Shown: positions 22,136 to 34,244, numbered from the stretch's first letter. The stretch: DNA of 64,000 nucleotides from Neoscytalidium dimidiatum (GCA_037367355.1 CM074700.1:1736001-1800000); one strand, 5' to 3'. The notes: generated by a model from the letters alone, not told the origin. Translations and numbers: made by a program.

Positions 22136-22940
22136 ATGAGTTCGTCACAACCCTACAAAGCAGCCCAAGATGTGGTTTCCCACCAGCAGCAGCGCTCGCT
22201 ATCGTCGGGGCTGCGCTATCCGTCCAACCGCAAGACCATCTACGACCGGAACCTGGGCCGCAGCAAGAACGCCGAGCTGAGTCGCGCCGCCTTTGCCTAC
22301 CTCTTCGTCGAGATGATCACCTACGCCCAGCGAAAAGTGACCGGCGTGGCCGACCTGGAGAAGAGGTCTGTCAATCTCCCTCCTTTTCCCACGCCCTTCC
22401 AGTCCAATCCCCCGCTGACAGGAGCTCACCAACAGACTCAATTCCCAAGGCTACCCTCTCGGCCTCAAGCTCCTCGACCTCCTCTCCGCCCGCTCCTCTT
22501 CTGCCGCTCTGACCTCGAACCCGAACCCCACCCGCCCGACTCGTGTTCTCGCCCTCCTTCAATTCATCACCACCACCTTGTGGAAGCACCTGTTCAACCG
22601 GCCGGCTGACGCGCTCGAGCGTGCCGCCGCCGCCTCAACCGACTACATGATCACCGACAACGCACCTCTGGTTGTCGAGTACGTGTCCACGCCAAAAGAA
22701 ATGAGCTCCCTCAACGTCGCCGCATTCGTAGCGGGAATCGTCGAGGGTGTGTGCGACGGCGCAGGCTTTCCGACCAAGGGCGTGACGGCGCATTGGGTGG
22801 ACGACGGCGGCGGGAACGCGGGCGGCGCGGACGGAGCCGCTGGCGCGGGGAAGGAGATGTGGCCGAGCAAGACGATCTTCCTGATCAAATTCGACGAGCG
22901 GGTCATCGAGCGGGAGGAGATTCTGGAGCCTCAGAAATAA
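22136..22940 (+). CDS. TRS31: TRAPP complex core subunit Trs31/TRAPPC5, 244 aa
   Basis: Bet3-fold subunit of the TRAPP tethering complexes that activate Rab GTPase Ypt1 in ER-Golgi traffic. Exons 22136-22365 and 22436-22940 join across a 70-bp intron to give the EKRLNSQGYPLGLKLLDLL segment characteristic of Trs31. Before it stand RKTIYDRNLGRSKNAELSRA and AFAYLFVEMITYAQRKV; after it, the TTTLWKHLFNRPADALE and YMITDNAPLVVEYVSTPKE blocks. A Gly/Ala-rich insertion of about 15 residues (near 210-225) lengthens the protein relative to yeast. The last residues, IFLIKFDERVIEREE, are typical. ATG 22136 was chosen from family length and the preceding non-conserved frame. Confidence 0.94.
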
Positions 22941-23604
22941 GGCGAGAGGACCATGATGCTTGGGGGCACCATGATGGGAAAGCGAATCTGTCAAAGAGCC
23001 GACGATGTCACTATCGCTCTATGGCATGGCGTGGGCGTTCGAGTGAAACACTGGGTGGGCGTTTATTGGAGCAAATACCACCGCACGATTGATGGGCCTG
23101 GGAGGGATTGGGTTCTACATTCTGCCATAGAAGAAAAATATGTGTATTGATAGACACGGGCATGCTTCTGGGCCTGCCGTGCGTAATTCTATCCATCAGG
23201 TATGCCCTGGCGACACGTGTGGGTGTGCGATTTTTTCTAACGAACTTTGCTGTAGAGAGCCGTCCGCACGTGTAGTCGACGCCGAATACGAATACAATCT
23301 ATTATTTGGACCGTTTGGTTTCGAAACCATGGTCTTGCATCATCCTCTGCTCGTCCTCGCTCGCGATCCTTCCCGTGCGCCGTGGGCGGTGACGCATCCC
23401 CTTTACGTCCGTCTCTCGGATCTGATTGGCCCGAGCGAGGGCTGTGGGTCTCGGGTAAGGCGCTCTGCCTCCCCCTTCTCTGCTGACCATAATTATCTCG
23501 GGTCCATAGTCTTCTCCTATTTCGGCTCTTTTAGACAGATCTCACTCTTTCCCTTACGACTCCATGGTCGCTTATATTGTCTTAGCCCCCGCTCCCTTCG
23601 GATT
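22941..23604. other. intergenic, 664 bp
   Basis: Between Trs31 and the HET-domain gene. The plus-strand frame of the HET gene is open upstream to 23140 but without domain similarity; its ATG codons would give a longer leader if transcription starts earlier. Confidence 0.45.
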
Positions 23605-25866
23605 ATGAGCTCATCGTCACGGCAATCCTGCAGGCTCTGTTCCAGGATATTCACGCACTACCAGGGCCGCTACTCCCCGTGGGCGCTGCTCTGCTCGAGC
23701 TATAGTGGGGTTAGACACACTGTAGCGCGCGTTATTCTCGAGAGATCGGCGCGGGCCGGGTGCAAGCTATGTCGGCTACTGTTTATCACGGTATTGGAGG
23801 CAGACCGGAAACGGGCCCAAGTTGAGGTTGACGAAAAGAGCAAGGGACGCGGGGGAGAAGAGGATGAACAGGAGGACGACGAGGTCCATTTTCAGTTCTC
23901 GTTCGAGAAAAGATACGAGAACAGCACAAAGATCATCAAGCCCGTCCTGCTGGTATCTCGGCTCGACACGGTTTTCTCCAGGACGTTGGAATTCGACGTA
24001 GGAACTCTCGATGGTGCGCCAATGCCGGTCCTGGACATATCCAGTCGAGATTTTTGCTGACAGACTGGGCCAGGCGATCCTCTGGGCGAGGCGCAAGCAA
24101 TTAACATACCACACGTGCTTTCTCTAGGTGATGAGAAAGTTCGGTTCTCCCTTCCAGTCCGCAAACAGACTTCGGACAGAGGCACCCGCAGCATTTTCCA
24201 GATGGTCCAGGGCTGGGTCAAGTCTTGCGACGAGCGGCCACGTGAGAAAGGCGCGGGACACTGCTGCGCGCTGAATCCGACCGTGCCAACACGGCTGATC
24301 GACGTATCCGGGGCACCGCAAAAACTACGCCTGGTCAACACCGGCGGCAAGGCGCACGCGCCGTACGCAGCCTTGAGCTACTGCTGGGGGGACGCGCAGC
24401 CGCTTCAGACGAGAAAGCACTCACTGGCCCAGCATATGGACGACATCCCCATCACCAAGCTCCCGTGGACGTTCCTGGACGCGGTCAAAACGGCCCGGTG
24501 GCTGAACCTGAAGTACCTCTGGATCGACGCGCTATGCATCATCCAGGACGACGAGGAGGACCGCGAGCACGAGATGGCGCGCATGCAGCACGTCTTTCAG
24601 AACTCGTACGTCACGATCGTGGCGGCGCGGGCGCGCAGCTGCGGCGACGGCTTCCTCAAGGCCGACAACCTCTGGAACCCGCTCGTGACGCTGCCGGTGC
24701 GCTGCGAGGACGGCGAGACGGGCAACATGCTCCTGACGCCGAAGAAGGACCATCTGCCCAGGGACGGAGCCGCGTCGCGAGAGCCGCTGCACGAGCGCGG
24801 CTGGACGCTGCAGGAGGTGGTCCTCTCGCCGCGGGTGCTCATCTACACGCACGACTCGGTCGTGTGGAAGTGCTTCTGCCACGACAAGGGGCTGGTCTAC
24901 AACTCGCTGACCGGCGAGGCCTGGGGCCGCGACTGGAACGGGTACTGCGCGTCGGCGGGGCTGGTGACGATGCGGCTGTGCCCGTCGGGCCGTGTCATCC
25001 AGCCGTCGGTCACGGTCACGATGCCGTCCTTCCTGCTGCTCGACCCGTCCTCGCCCTCGGCCACGGGCGACCACGGCAGCAAGCTCACGCGCACGCAGGC
25101 GGCCACGCACCAGCTCTACCGCATCTGGGAGTTCCTCGTCCAGGACTACTCCAACCGCCGCCTCTCGCGCCCGCACGACAAGCTGCCCGCGCTCGCCGGC
25201 CTGGCCGCCTACTTCCAGCGCGCCCTCAACGACGCCTACGTCGCGGGCCTGTGGAAGGGCAACTTCATCCACGAGCTCTGCTGGACCGTCGACGCCAAGC
25301 GCGCGGCCGCCACCGGCGGCGCCTGCCGCCCGCGCGACTGGCGCGCGCCCTCGTGGTCCTGGATGTCCATCGACGGGCCCATCGCCTTCGAGGCCAACCG
25401 CCACACCACCTTCGAGTCGCGCATCTCCCGCTTCGGCTGCGACGTCCGCCCGCTCCGCCCCGGCAGCCCGTTCTCGCGCCTGCGCGAGGGCGCGTGCGTC
25501 CAGATCGCCGGGCTCATGCTGCCGTACGACGCGACCGAGGACTGCAGGATCTTCTTCGATTCGGGGGGCGGCGCCGGCGCCGGTGCTGGCGGAGGCGGAG
25601 GCGGAGGCGGAGGCGGCACCAGCCCGGCCGTGCCGGCGCGGCCGGAGCTGTGGCTGCTGCTCGTCGCGACGTGTCAGACGTTCTCGAGCCAGAAGAGGCA
25701 GGGGAACCTGCTGCCGAGCGGGAGCATCTGGGGGTTGATGTTGCAGGAGCTGGGGGAGGAGGGGGGCGAGGATGGGGACACGTTCGAGAGGGTTGGGCAC
25801 TGGACGGGCGGGTGGAGGGCGGCGCAGCAGTTTCCGGGGAATGAGAGGTTGGTGAGGATTATTTAG
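23605..25866 (+). CDS. HET-domain (heterokaryon incompatibility) protein, 715 aa
   Basis: HET domains act in fungal non-self recognition, often triggering cell death when activated; the trigger for this protein is unknown. Proposed exons are 23605-24013 and 24128-25866, joined across a 114-bp intron in phase (LDG/DEK). The N-terminal part has a Cys-containing segment (CRLCSRIF, CKLCRLLF) often seen before HET domains and a short acidic stretch. The HET domain begins near residue 216 with YAALSYCWGD and continues with LPWTFLDAVKTARWLNLKYL, WIDALCIIQDD and the later ERGWTLQEVVLSPRVL block. The C-terminal part contains a low-complexity Gly/Ala run around 25564-25620, encoded by repeated GGCGGA-like units. 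The second exon is far more GC-rich than its surroundings. Donor choice in the intron is the least certain point. Confidence 0.88.
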
Positions 25867-26350
25867 TGGGGCTCCTTTTTTTTTTTCTGTATATATATTA
25901 TTAATGGGCTTCGCATGTGGTGTTCGTTCTTTTGGCCGGGACGGTAGTCATGACTCGGGAGATTTTTGTTTTGGGACGGGTATGGCTCTGGACAGCCATT
26001 GGCCTCTTTATTTCGTGAAAATCGTTAGAGGTTTTTTTTTTTTTTTTTTGGGTATGATTAATATGGAAACTTATTTAGCGACGTGTTCTATGAAGCCGAC
26101 CTGAATAGCGTGCTTGTGGTAGTGTCTTCCATCTTATACCAGGAAAGGAAGGAGGCCGGTCGATGAGTCATGCAAGAGCGGGTGTGGCTTGAATAGGGCG
26201 TGTTGTTGGCTCCTTCCGATGTACAAATACTACATATAGACTTAGACACGGTCAACAGAGCCTCATTACCTTGTCCACTCCTTCTCTTCGAATCTACACA
26301 CTGTCGGAAAAGGGGTTTATGGCAGGCAAAACACTTCGAACATAAGAAAT
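25867..26350. other. intergenic, 484 bp
   Basis: AT-rich 3' region of the HET gene and upstream region of the acetyltransferase. An 18-base T tract lies at 26032-26049. Nothing else recognised. Confidence 0.5.
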
Positions 26351-27014
26351 ATGGCACCTACAAACACACGCCTCGAGCTCTTCTCGGCAGCCGACATTGC
26401 AGCACGCCCCGAACTTCTCCACTCCCTAGTATCACTCATCAACCTCAGTTTTTCCGGGTTCGATGGCTTTCCAGAGCTTCGCTACTCCTCTGGCAACGAT
26501 AATGACTTCATCGAGGACCTCGGCAGTACGGCCATCTGCGCCGTGATCTTCGATGAAGCGGACGAGCCAATCGCAACCGGATCTGTCAAACCTTGGGTCT
26601 GGAGCAAGGACACGGTAAACTCTGCCCGTCATCCCTCATACACACCTTTTTATTTTTCCTTTTTCAATAACATCTTCGAGACTGACGCAAGTGCAGGACG
26701 AAATCGTCAACCTCGAGGTCTCCGTAGTTGTCGCCTCGCCACGCTACCGCGGCCACGGACTCGCAGACCGCTGCGTCAGAGCCGTAGAGCGAGCCGCTAT
26801 CCTACGCCAGCGGGAGCTCCACGCCGGAAAGGAACCGGAAATAAGGCTCTGGCTCAAGACCATCGCGAAACATAACCTCGCGTATTGGACCAGGCGCGGC
26901 TTCGTGGTCGCTGAGTCGCGCATCGCCCCAGTCGGTCTGTGGGGTGCGTTGCACGAGTTCGAGCAAGCGACTATGATGAGGCGTGCCGTATGGGTCGAGG
27001 AAAATGGAGTTTGA
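26351..27014 (+). CDS. GNAT-family N-acetyltransferase, 193 aa
   Basis: Exons 26351-26614 and 26697-27014 join in phase 0 across an 82-bp intron (GTAAAC donor, CTGAC branch point, GTGCAG acceptor). The acetyl-CoA-binding motif A is clear in the second exon: NLEVSVVVASPRYRGHGLA with the R-x-x-G-x-G signature, then a helix VRAVERAAI. Motif B follows with LKTIAKHNLAYWTRRGF. The first half carries a strand-turn ATGSVKPW that aligns with GNAT strands. Small, stand-alone GNAT proteins of this kind acetylate metabolites or peptides; the substrate here is unknown. The start context (aaatATGgca) is acceptable and there is no upstream in-frame ATG close by. Confidence 0.87.
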
Positions 27015-28124
27015 AGGTTGCCGCTCCTTGCGATGCTTCTGTGAGAATGGCGTTCAGAGACGGGGAGGAGCTTGGGATTAATTAGAAGTTCTTCCGTGCC
27101 TGGTAGATAGCGCTGCGGTTGGAAAATATTGAAACGATGTGAATGGGGCGCTCTTTAGACTAGCAATAGCACGTTTGTAATAGTCTCGAAATGCAGGGCG
27201 AAATAATGGGTCAAGCTGTGCGGTCGTCAGATCGCAGTTGGTGACCAATGACGTATGCGTTGAATTTAAAATGGTGAGAATCTCGGGTGTGTCGGAGTGA
27301 TCATTCGAAATTAAGCTTTCCATTCAGCAGCATTGTGGCTGAGCACAAGGTCCCTAGAGTCCGGAAACTGGTCCTATTCATGCATCTTCCCACGCCTTCA
27401 AATCACGCGGATCGACGTGCTGTAGGGTGGTTGAATCAAGTTAAACTTTTGGCCTATTTATTCCCAGAGACGAAATCAAGTTCTTTCAATCTTTTGCCAC
27501 GGCCTAAGTAGGTGCTTCCGTACAAAATCTGGCTGAAATATTTGTGATGAAGATCACGAGCACAAGGCGCGACCTTTGGCTCTAGTTGCAATACGGAGGC
27601 TCTACAGGACATAGGTTCTACGCTAATGAGCTGGATCTAGATTACTGTAGGCTCAGAAAAAAAAAGCCATTTCAAGATGCTTTCGGATCGTCTACTAGTA
27701 ACGATCGTTCATGAGTACTGAGATTGGCTTTGTCTAGAAGTTAGGCTAAAGCCTAGAAAATATGAAGCTCAATATTATGAGAATCACGCGCTGAAGAGTA
27801 ATGTCGCCATGAGTAGGTCAAGCCTAGGGATTATCCACTAATGCTTGGGAACGAGAATAGTCACCCTAATTACTCAGCGGATAGCAATTCGTCGCCAATG
27901 AGATTGCTCCCTATACGATGTTGCTCTTTTGATTCCCCATTCTGGTTGCGAATTTCATTACTCAGTACTTGATTGCGCTCGTTCTACATCCGAATACGAA
28001 AACGCCGAGCCAAAAGCCGACGGCAACATCGCCTGGCGCGCGGCGTTCTTCGATGCCAGGGGACTGTAGATCTACGTGCAACTGCATCGCGCCGCATGCG
28101 AACATCGAAATCGCCATCAAGACT
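27015..28124. other. intergenic, 1.1 kb, AT-rich
   Basis: Moderately AT-rich with frequent stops in all frames. Contains the upstream region of the seven-exon Zn2Cys6 gene. No gene or RNA recognised. Confidence 0.5.
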
Positions 28125-30412
28125 ATGGATCTTCCAACGACAGATTCTCCCTCGCCCGATGCGGCTCCCGGAGCCGGGCCAGCAGTCCGAGTAAAGAGAG
28201 TACGTGTCGAGAAGGTGAGATGCCTCCGCGTTTCCTCATCTACGAAGTGTATGCTTACACGGATTCGAATCTGGAGGCATGCGACAGATGCAGGAAAATG
28301 AAACTCAAGTGCGACGGGGCTGTACCAATTTGCAGCCGCTGCAGTACGCACAAAAAGAATTGCACTTACACGCACGAGAGCAGCATGCAACGCCAGTGCG
28401 TTCACCTCTTTGCAACTTACTATGAATGAGGCTGAACACGTATAGACAAAGATATGCACAGGCTCTAGAGGCCCGCCTGATCCGGATGGAGGCTCTTCTC
28501 CGATCGGCTGGCATGCTACCCCCACACTTCAGTGATCAGCAAACAGCTGACGCGGTCAACACCAATGTCCAAACATGGCTGAGAGACGCAGTCGCTGAAA
28601 GCAGCCAGGGAAGTCAGACGCATGAACAGGTATCGAATAACAGAGAATTATTGACCGGTGAGTCCATAGTATTTGATACTGTCCTACTCAGAAACAGCAT
28701 GATATGCTAATTAACCCAAAAGACCACTGGCAACTCCCTGTTATGTCTACCATACCATCCGACCTAGATCTCTCTAAAAGTCTCGTGACACGCATGTTTG
28801 AAATAAATTTCATGGACCAGGTGCAGAAGGATGTTTTCAGCACCCAAGCTTTCACTCCGTTACCACCACGTGAAGAAGTATACGCCCTAGTCGACGAATT
28901 CTTCATCACAACTAATTCCCTGATGCCCATGTATCATCGTCCAACCTTCATGCGATGTCTAGAAAGTTACTTTTCCAAAAATTTTGAGGGCGGCTCGGGC
29001 TGGTGGGCGAGTCTCAATACTGTGATTGCAATTGCATATCACACGCGCGCGAAGCTACAGAAGCCACCCGTCTCTCTAGTCAAAGACAACGAAGCTAAAG
29101 CCACAGCGTACATCAGGAATGCCTTTTCCGTATATGCGGAGTTATCGTTGGTGAATGTTGACATCGCCAGCGCTCAAGCTTTGATAGCAATGGTAAGGTG
29201 GCTTATTTATGTCTTAACGCCTCTACTAATTGGCCAAAGGCAAAATTCTTCATTGGAGAGGCGAATTACAGGCATTCAATGGCATTCGTTGATGCTGCAT
29301 CGCGCATCTTGCATGCGCTCGGATTCCACAAAAACACCTCACATGTGAACATGAGTCCTGTTGATTTGGAACAGCGGAAACGTGTGTTCTGGATTGCGTA
29401 TTCCCTCGACAAAGAGTAAGATTTCTCTCTATTCCACTCCGTACCCTTTCTAATTTTTTCTTTCTAGATTTAGCCTCCGCTCAGGTAGACCTTCCGCACA
29501 GATCGATGAAGAGATAGAAGTTGACTTGCCATGCGACCTGCCCGGACATGTGATGGGGTGCGCCACATACCATTCAGGCCTTGTCCCCACAGGCACGGAG
29601 TTTATTGTCTTCCGAAGCAAATGCGCGCTTGCACTTTTGAAGAGCAGAATATATAAGCGCCTTTACTCAGCGCAATCGTGGGAAAAGGCGGAAGAAAACG
29701 TGCAAGGAGATGTCGCTGAGCTGGAAAAGGAACTGGACGACTGGAAGTCAAGCTTGCCGTACGCTCTTCACCCGGATCATGGTATCGGCGACATCCCAGA
29801 TCGGATGCTTATGTACACTCTGTCGATGCGCTTTGCATATTATCATTGTGTCATGATCATCCACAGGAGACTTTGGGCTTACCATCGAGTGGAGAGGAGG
29901 CCGCAGGGTTCGGCGTCTACACCCCCGTCCGCTCGGATGACTAGATCTGCAGACCTGTGCGTCCAAGCAGGAAGACAATCAATACAGCTTCTACGAGATG
30001 TTCCGAGGAGCATCGATAGTTTTACATAGTAAGTTCTCTACCGACCGATTGCAATATCGCCTTACTCACTAGATGTAGTTTCGTGCTGTACTACGCAGCC
30101 TCATCTTACAACGTTCTCTTCACACACATCTTGCAGGACCCGAAGGGTCCTTCTGTCACGGCGGACTTAGAGCGAATGCGCTCCGCTCAGCAATTTGTGA
30201 AAGAGGTGAGCCCCGAGTGCGAAGATGCCCAACCAAACCATGATGTTCGAAAGATGATTTCAGTAATGGATGGTTGCGAACGTATTCTACTGAAAGTGCG
30301 AGAAGAGGACTCAGAAGCAAGGGAGGCTCATTGGAGCGACGAGGAGTTTCTTAGGGAATCTGTTACATATTTCAGGCGTGGAATTTTTCATCATCCGGAG
30401 TTCGCATTTTAG
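28125..30412 (+). CDS. Zn2Cys6 transcription factor with fungal_trans domain, 653 aa, seven exons
   Basis: Exons 28125-28214, 28277-28395, 28446-28657, 28723-29192, 29240-29415, 29468-30028 and 30079-30412 join in phase to 654 codons including stop; introns are 47-65 bp. The zinc cluster is intact: Cys32, 35, 42, 49, 52 and 59 (C-x2-C-x6-C-x6-C-x2-C-x6-C), followed by a linker and a short coiled helix (RYAQALEARLIRMEALL). The middle homology region matches the fungal-specific transcription factor domain: DEFFITTNSLMPMYHRPTFM, ASAQALIAM across a junction, then RKRVFWIAYSLDKEFSLRSG and QIDEEIEVDLPCD. The C-terminal part has YFVLYYAASSYNVLFTHIL. The last acceptor must be ATGTAG at 30078, because the AG six bases earlier would create a stop. 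Targets are unknown; it faces the decayed accessory region. Confidence 0.92.
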
Positions 30413-31467
30413 CCTCGCAGCAGGTTCTTTCCGACGATTTGAACCATGGCAGCATAGGAGACCTCCAAGACCATGTTGTTTCCATGGCCAAATAGCACAG
30501 AAGCAAGCTGAGAAAAAGGGAGATCGAGAGGTTGAGAGATTGGGGTCTATGATATGTTTCTGAAAAATTTGAATAATTCCTTTTCTTTCCTTTTTTGCTA
30601 AATCTCGATATTCTTCCTTTTGTTATACCATCTTCAGCCTTTCCTTCCGGACTTATTACCCATTACAATGTGTTACTACTTTCACCATATTTAAGAAGTC
30701 ATACTGGGGAGTAAGGCTGATTCCGCTGTTGTGTAACTAAGCAGCTCTAAAAACATGGGAAGAGCAGCCGGCCATGTGACTATAGTCATGTCTACGTCAA
30801 CGAAGACTTGCTTGTGATTTGCTGACAGGGTATTCGGTAATGCACCTGCAAGCATAACATTCCAGACGTAGAGCAGCCTCGCCCATATATTGTTGCCAAC
30901 TCAGCAAGGCTGCTCCGGCGCATTTTTCCATTGAAGATTATGCACGGTAGCTTTTGCGCAGTATAAATAGAGTGGCGAAAATATAGCGCCCCCTCCCTGC
31001 GGAGGTTCTCTCACACACACAGACTGGCACACAAACACACACACACACATATATATATATTCGGCGTTCTACGCTTGAATCTTACCTGCGAAGACTTCTG
31101 GACGATCACTTGCACAAAGTGATGGAAGTTTGGACTTGTTGCTTCTGCAGCAGTCCAAATTTGACAGCACTCCGCCCTGTTGAGTGCCCAATCTGTGGCC
31201 AATCTAGATGCCCTTATCGCACAGTGAGCCGTGAGTATCCTCAATATTCTTTTATCCGTCTTCCTTGCGTATCTTGTATCCATTTCCATTCGCTATCACA
31301 TGGAAAGACTGGAACATGGTGGCAGTTGTCTTGGCCTTGTCAGTCGCACTTGGTCAACTTTTGCATCATTTTTTTTTTCTTCACTGTATTGACTTTATGT
31401 GTAGATCTTGACGACATCAAGACCTCTTTCGACAGTGAGGAAATTGAAAGCGCCTCGGCTGTCGAAT
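30413..31467. other. intergenic, 1.05 kb, with (CA)n(TA)n microsatellite
   Basis: 3' region of the Zn2Cys6 gene followed by AT-rich sequence. A TATA-like TATAAATA at 30961-30969 and a CA/TA microsatellite at 31011-31060 precede a possible zinc-ribbon mini-gene starting at 31122. Confidence 0.5.
31011..31060. repeat. (CA)n/(TA)n compound microsatellite
   Basis: Interrupted CA repeats run into a pure TA repeat of about six units. Confidence 0.9.
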
Positions 31468-31544
31468 ATGGACCCTTTGTCTTTAGCTGTTGGTGTTGGG
31501 GCCAGTCTGTTAACGTTGACTGGTGCCTTGTCGCAATGCTGTAA
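31122..31544 (+). CDS. possible small zinc-ribbon protein (two exons, doubtful)
   Basis: ATG 31122 opens a short frame with WTCCFCSSPN and VECPICGQSRC, i.e. two CxxC-type pairs as in RanBP2-like or zinc-ribbon peptides that are common in filamentous fungi. A GTGAGT donor at 31231 and a TAG acceptor at 31404 would extend it to a stop at 31544. This second exon overlaps, in another frame, the start of the STAND-type N-terminal domain gene at 31468. An alternative donor at 31224 would instead splice into that other frame, fusing the zinc ribbon to it. Which of the two is used, or neither, cannot be decided here. Confidence 0.3.
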   Translation: MEVWTCCFCSSPNLTALRPVECPICGQSRCPYRTVSREYPQYSFIRLPCVSCIHFHSLSHGKTGTWWQLSWPCQSHLVNFCIIFFFFTVLTLCVDLDDIKTSFDSEEIESASAVEYGPFVFSCWCWGQSVNVDWCLVAML

Positions 31545-34244
31545 GACAATTTTAGAAATGAAGAGAAAACTACACGATGCTCCTGAAGAACTTCGGACTA
31601 TGTGCCAGCTCGCACAGGACGTAGAATTATTACCCCCCCCTGTGCTGTTAAGCATGAGAGAGACGCTGTTTCTACCGATGCCGAGCTAGGTAAGGTGTGG
31701 CACCAAAGGACACAGTCAATGACATCGGATCTACAAAGCTTTCAACAATTCACAGATAAGCTTAAATATTCGCTTGAACACTCGCACACGCCCAGCCTTA
31801 TATGGTCCAAATTCCACATCATATCATCGAAGAGAACCCTGGAACTGTTGAACCAAAGGCTCATGGACAGTATAAGGATCTTGAACTCTTTGCAGACTAT
31901 GAAGATAAGGTGGAAACCCCTTTTCATTTTAAGTATCGTGATATCACTTAAGATAGCTGACTCCGTCCTGAAAGCGAACATTTGAGGACAGTACACGATT
32001 ATCAGCAACGGCAGCTCTCATTATCCGAAGATACATTGGAACTTGTTCGAGCGCAATTGCTTGGTTCTCACTCCTTCCTTGCTGCTCGGCCGGATAGTTT
32101 GCAATTGCGAGTCACGGAAATCTCAGAAGTTCTCTTGCCGCTGTCCCTCTTTGAAATCAACCGACATGTCTTGGAGGTAGCTAATGACATAACCCCGATG
32201 CATGCATTCATCTCTCGGCCTTACTACCGGCACCTAATTTGGAATACACCTCTCGGAATCTTTACCTTCGACATGACTGTAAAGGAAGAGTAAATGAACT
32301 TAAAAAGCACTTCAACAAATATGGCTTACAAAGTATCATTTTGTCTCCTTCCAAGGAAGTGGATATCAAATAGGGTTGTCCGACTCGCCTACTCCATGCA
32401 TATTGAGGGTTGCAGGATTCGGTTTTGGCAACGCACTGAATCCGCTTCCATGGGGATCATCCCTTCTGGTTTTTGGGGGCTTTGCTTGAGAGAAATTTGC
32501 TGGAAGTAGGACGGATTTTGAGAGACAAGTCGTCCATGTTATTTCTCCTCAGCCGAACCTGGCATGACGCAGTAAGATGTAGGATTATGGGCTACCTCTA
32601 TTAGGCCATTTTGCTTATATTCTATCAGGCGCGGCTTTACCAACTTGGTTATGTTCTCAGACTTTGGAGACTCGAGCACGTAGGAGACATGTTTCTACTA
32701 TGCCCCAAATCTGATCAGAGGTGAGCGTGACAATAGCAAAGCCGCTGGTATTGGAGATATGGGAAAGTTGACGGATTACTACTAGACTTGCTCCTGATGG
32801 GGCCCTCGTGCTCCACAGAAAACGACCTTTCATGGATGATGGCGAGCATGGTCCTTGTTCTGGAGAGGACTTACAAGTAAGTATTCGTGCTGGGCTCTCT
32901 TGGGCTTCTAGACCAGGAAGAGAATCTACCTTCAGAAGCCTAGCCTTGTTCGCCGACAACGACAGATTTGAATATTCTGAAGCGCCGCCAGTTTTATGCA
33001 TTGACTCTTCTGAGAGATCGCTCCATGCATATCGCTCCATGATCTTTCCGCACATGGATTTATTGGATACAGATCAATGTGGAACGCTTGAAAAGTGGTG
33101 GATAAGCGCCTTATGTCACTGCAATCCTCATTTTGCTGCTTTGATCAATCGATATGAGCATGTTAACACTGCGAGTCATCTATCACGCAGAGTCATTGCG
33201 GAAATACTCGACTATCGGGTGACTGTACATTCCGTTCGGAACGAGTCCCAATACCGGCGTCAGATCTTCTTAAGATGGATATGTGCCATTGGCACACCGA
33301 GAATGTTGGAGCCATTCGTGCAAGGTGGACACGACTTCGTTGCTGATTACTTCAGGAAAAAAGTGCCATGGTTTGGGTGTACGAGATCTTACGCTTTCAT
33401 CGCCGCTTCATTCGAGAACATTGCAATTCTCGAACTACTCTCAGACCTGGGGTTTGGTCTGAAGCCCTTACAACTGAGTATCTGCCTGCCGTCAACAATT
33501 AGGTCCCCGGGGAAGCTGGATTATATTTGAGGCTTTTATCAGAACCACTGACAGTACTCGATGCTGCATGAGCGAGGAAAGGCCATTTACCCCACTCCTT
33601 CGCTGGTGTATGTTCAGCAGGAACAACTGTCCGGAGTTGAAGTCAAAAGTTGCGAAAATGATCCGAGACGCGGGATTTATTTGCCAGGAGCGAGGTTCTC
33701 CTCCTAAAGGTCAATACCTTGGGCCTGAGTTTCTGTTTTCCGCCCTCTTCTGTCAAACAGGTGATGGAGTAGATTTTGCTAAGCTTCTACTGGATTTGGG
33801 AGCGAGCCTGGACTACCTAGGACCTCCGGGAGTTCGATGTCCGCAAAATGCCCTGGAATGGGCTCTGGACTTTGGATACTCCAAACTCGGCAAAAAATTC
33901 TGGTCTCAAAAAGCGGCTTTGCCGATCCCCACTGTTCGCTTGAGGCTGCATTGAAGAAGGCTCTCAAAAACCTCCAGACTGCTTATCCACGCCCATGTGC
34001 TTTAATCCCTGTCCATGGGTCTTGTCCCTGGAGACTTGCCGGTGCTGTCCAGATATTCAGATGCAGACATCTCCAAAGCAACGGTGTCTCTTTGGAGACA
34101 GACAGAGCTATAGTAGAAATGTTGTGCGATGCTCTAGCATCTTTGCCGGGAGATAAGTCCGGCAGGCTTTCTGTTCTGTGTCGGGCGCACTGTGCTTTGC
34201 TTTTCTCCAAGACAACGGCTCCGATCCGAATCATAGGTGCGTAG
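31468..34244 (+). pseudogene. broken gene: fungal STAND-type N-terminal domain with ankyrin-like C-terminal part
   Basis: ATG 31468 starts the well-known fungal N-terminal segment MDPLSLAVGVGASLL, followed by KTILEMKRKLHDAPEELRTM, found at the head of many NACHT/ankyrin proteins. The frame breaks at an 8-base C run (31633-31640): similarity resumes in a different frame with AELGKVWHQRTQSMTSDLQ and KLKYSLEH, then stops at 31985. A third frame (31982-32293) carries RQQLSLSEDTLELVRAQ-like sequence, and further pieces lie at 32808-33530, 33568-33954 and 33837-34244. The last ones contain ankyrin-like stretches such as AKLLLDLGASLDYLG. Some breaks may be introns, but the C-run shift and the short interrupted frames at 32300-32800 argue for decay. 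If intact elsewhere, such proteins are candidate immune-type sensors. Confidence 0.6.

Noticed and set aside
24465..25844. Long open frames in other frames and on the opposite strand of the HET gene
   Set aside because: Low-complexity Arg/Ala/Pro translations caused by very high GC; the HET frame has the domain.
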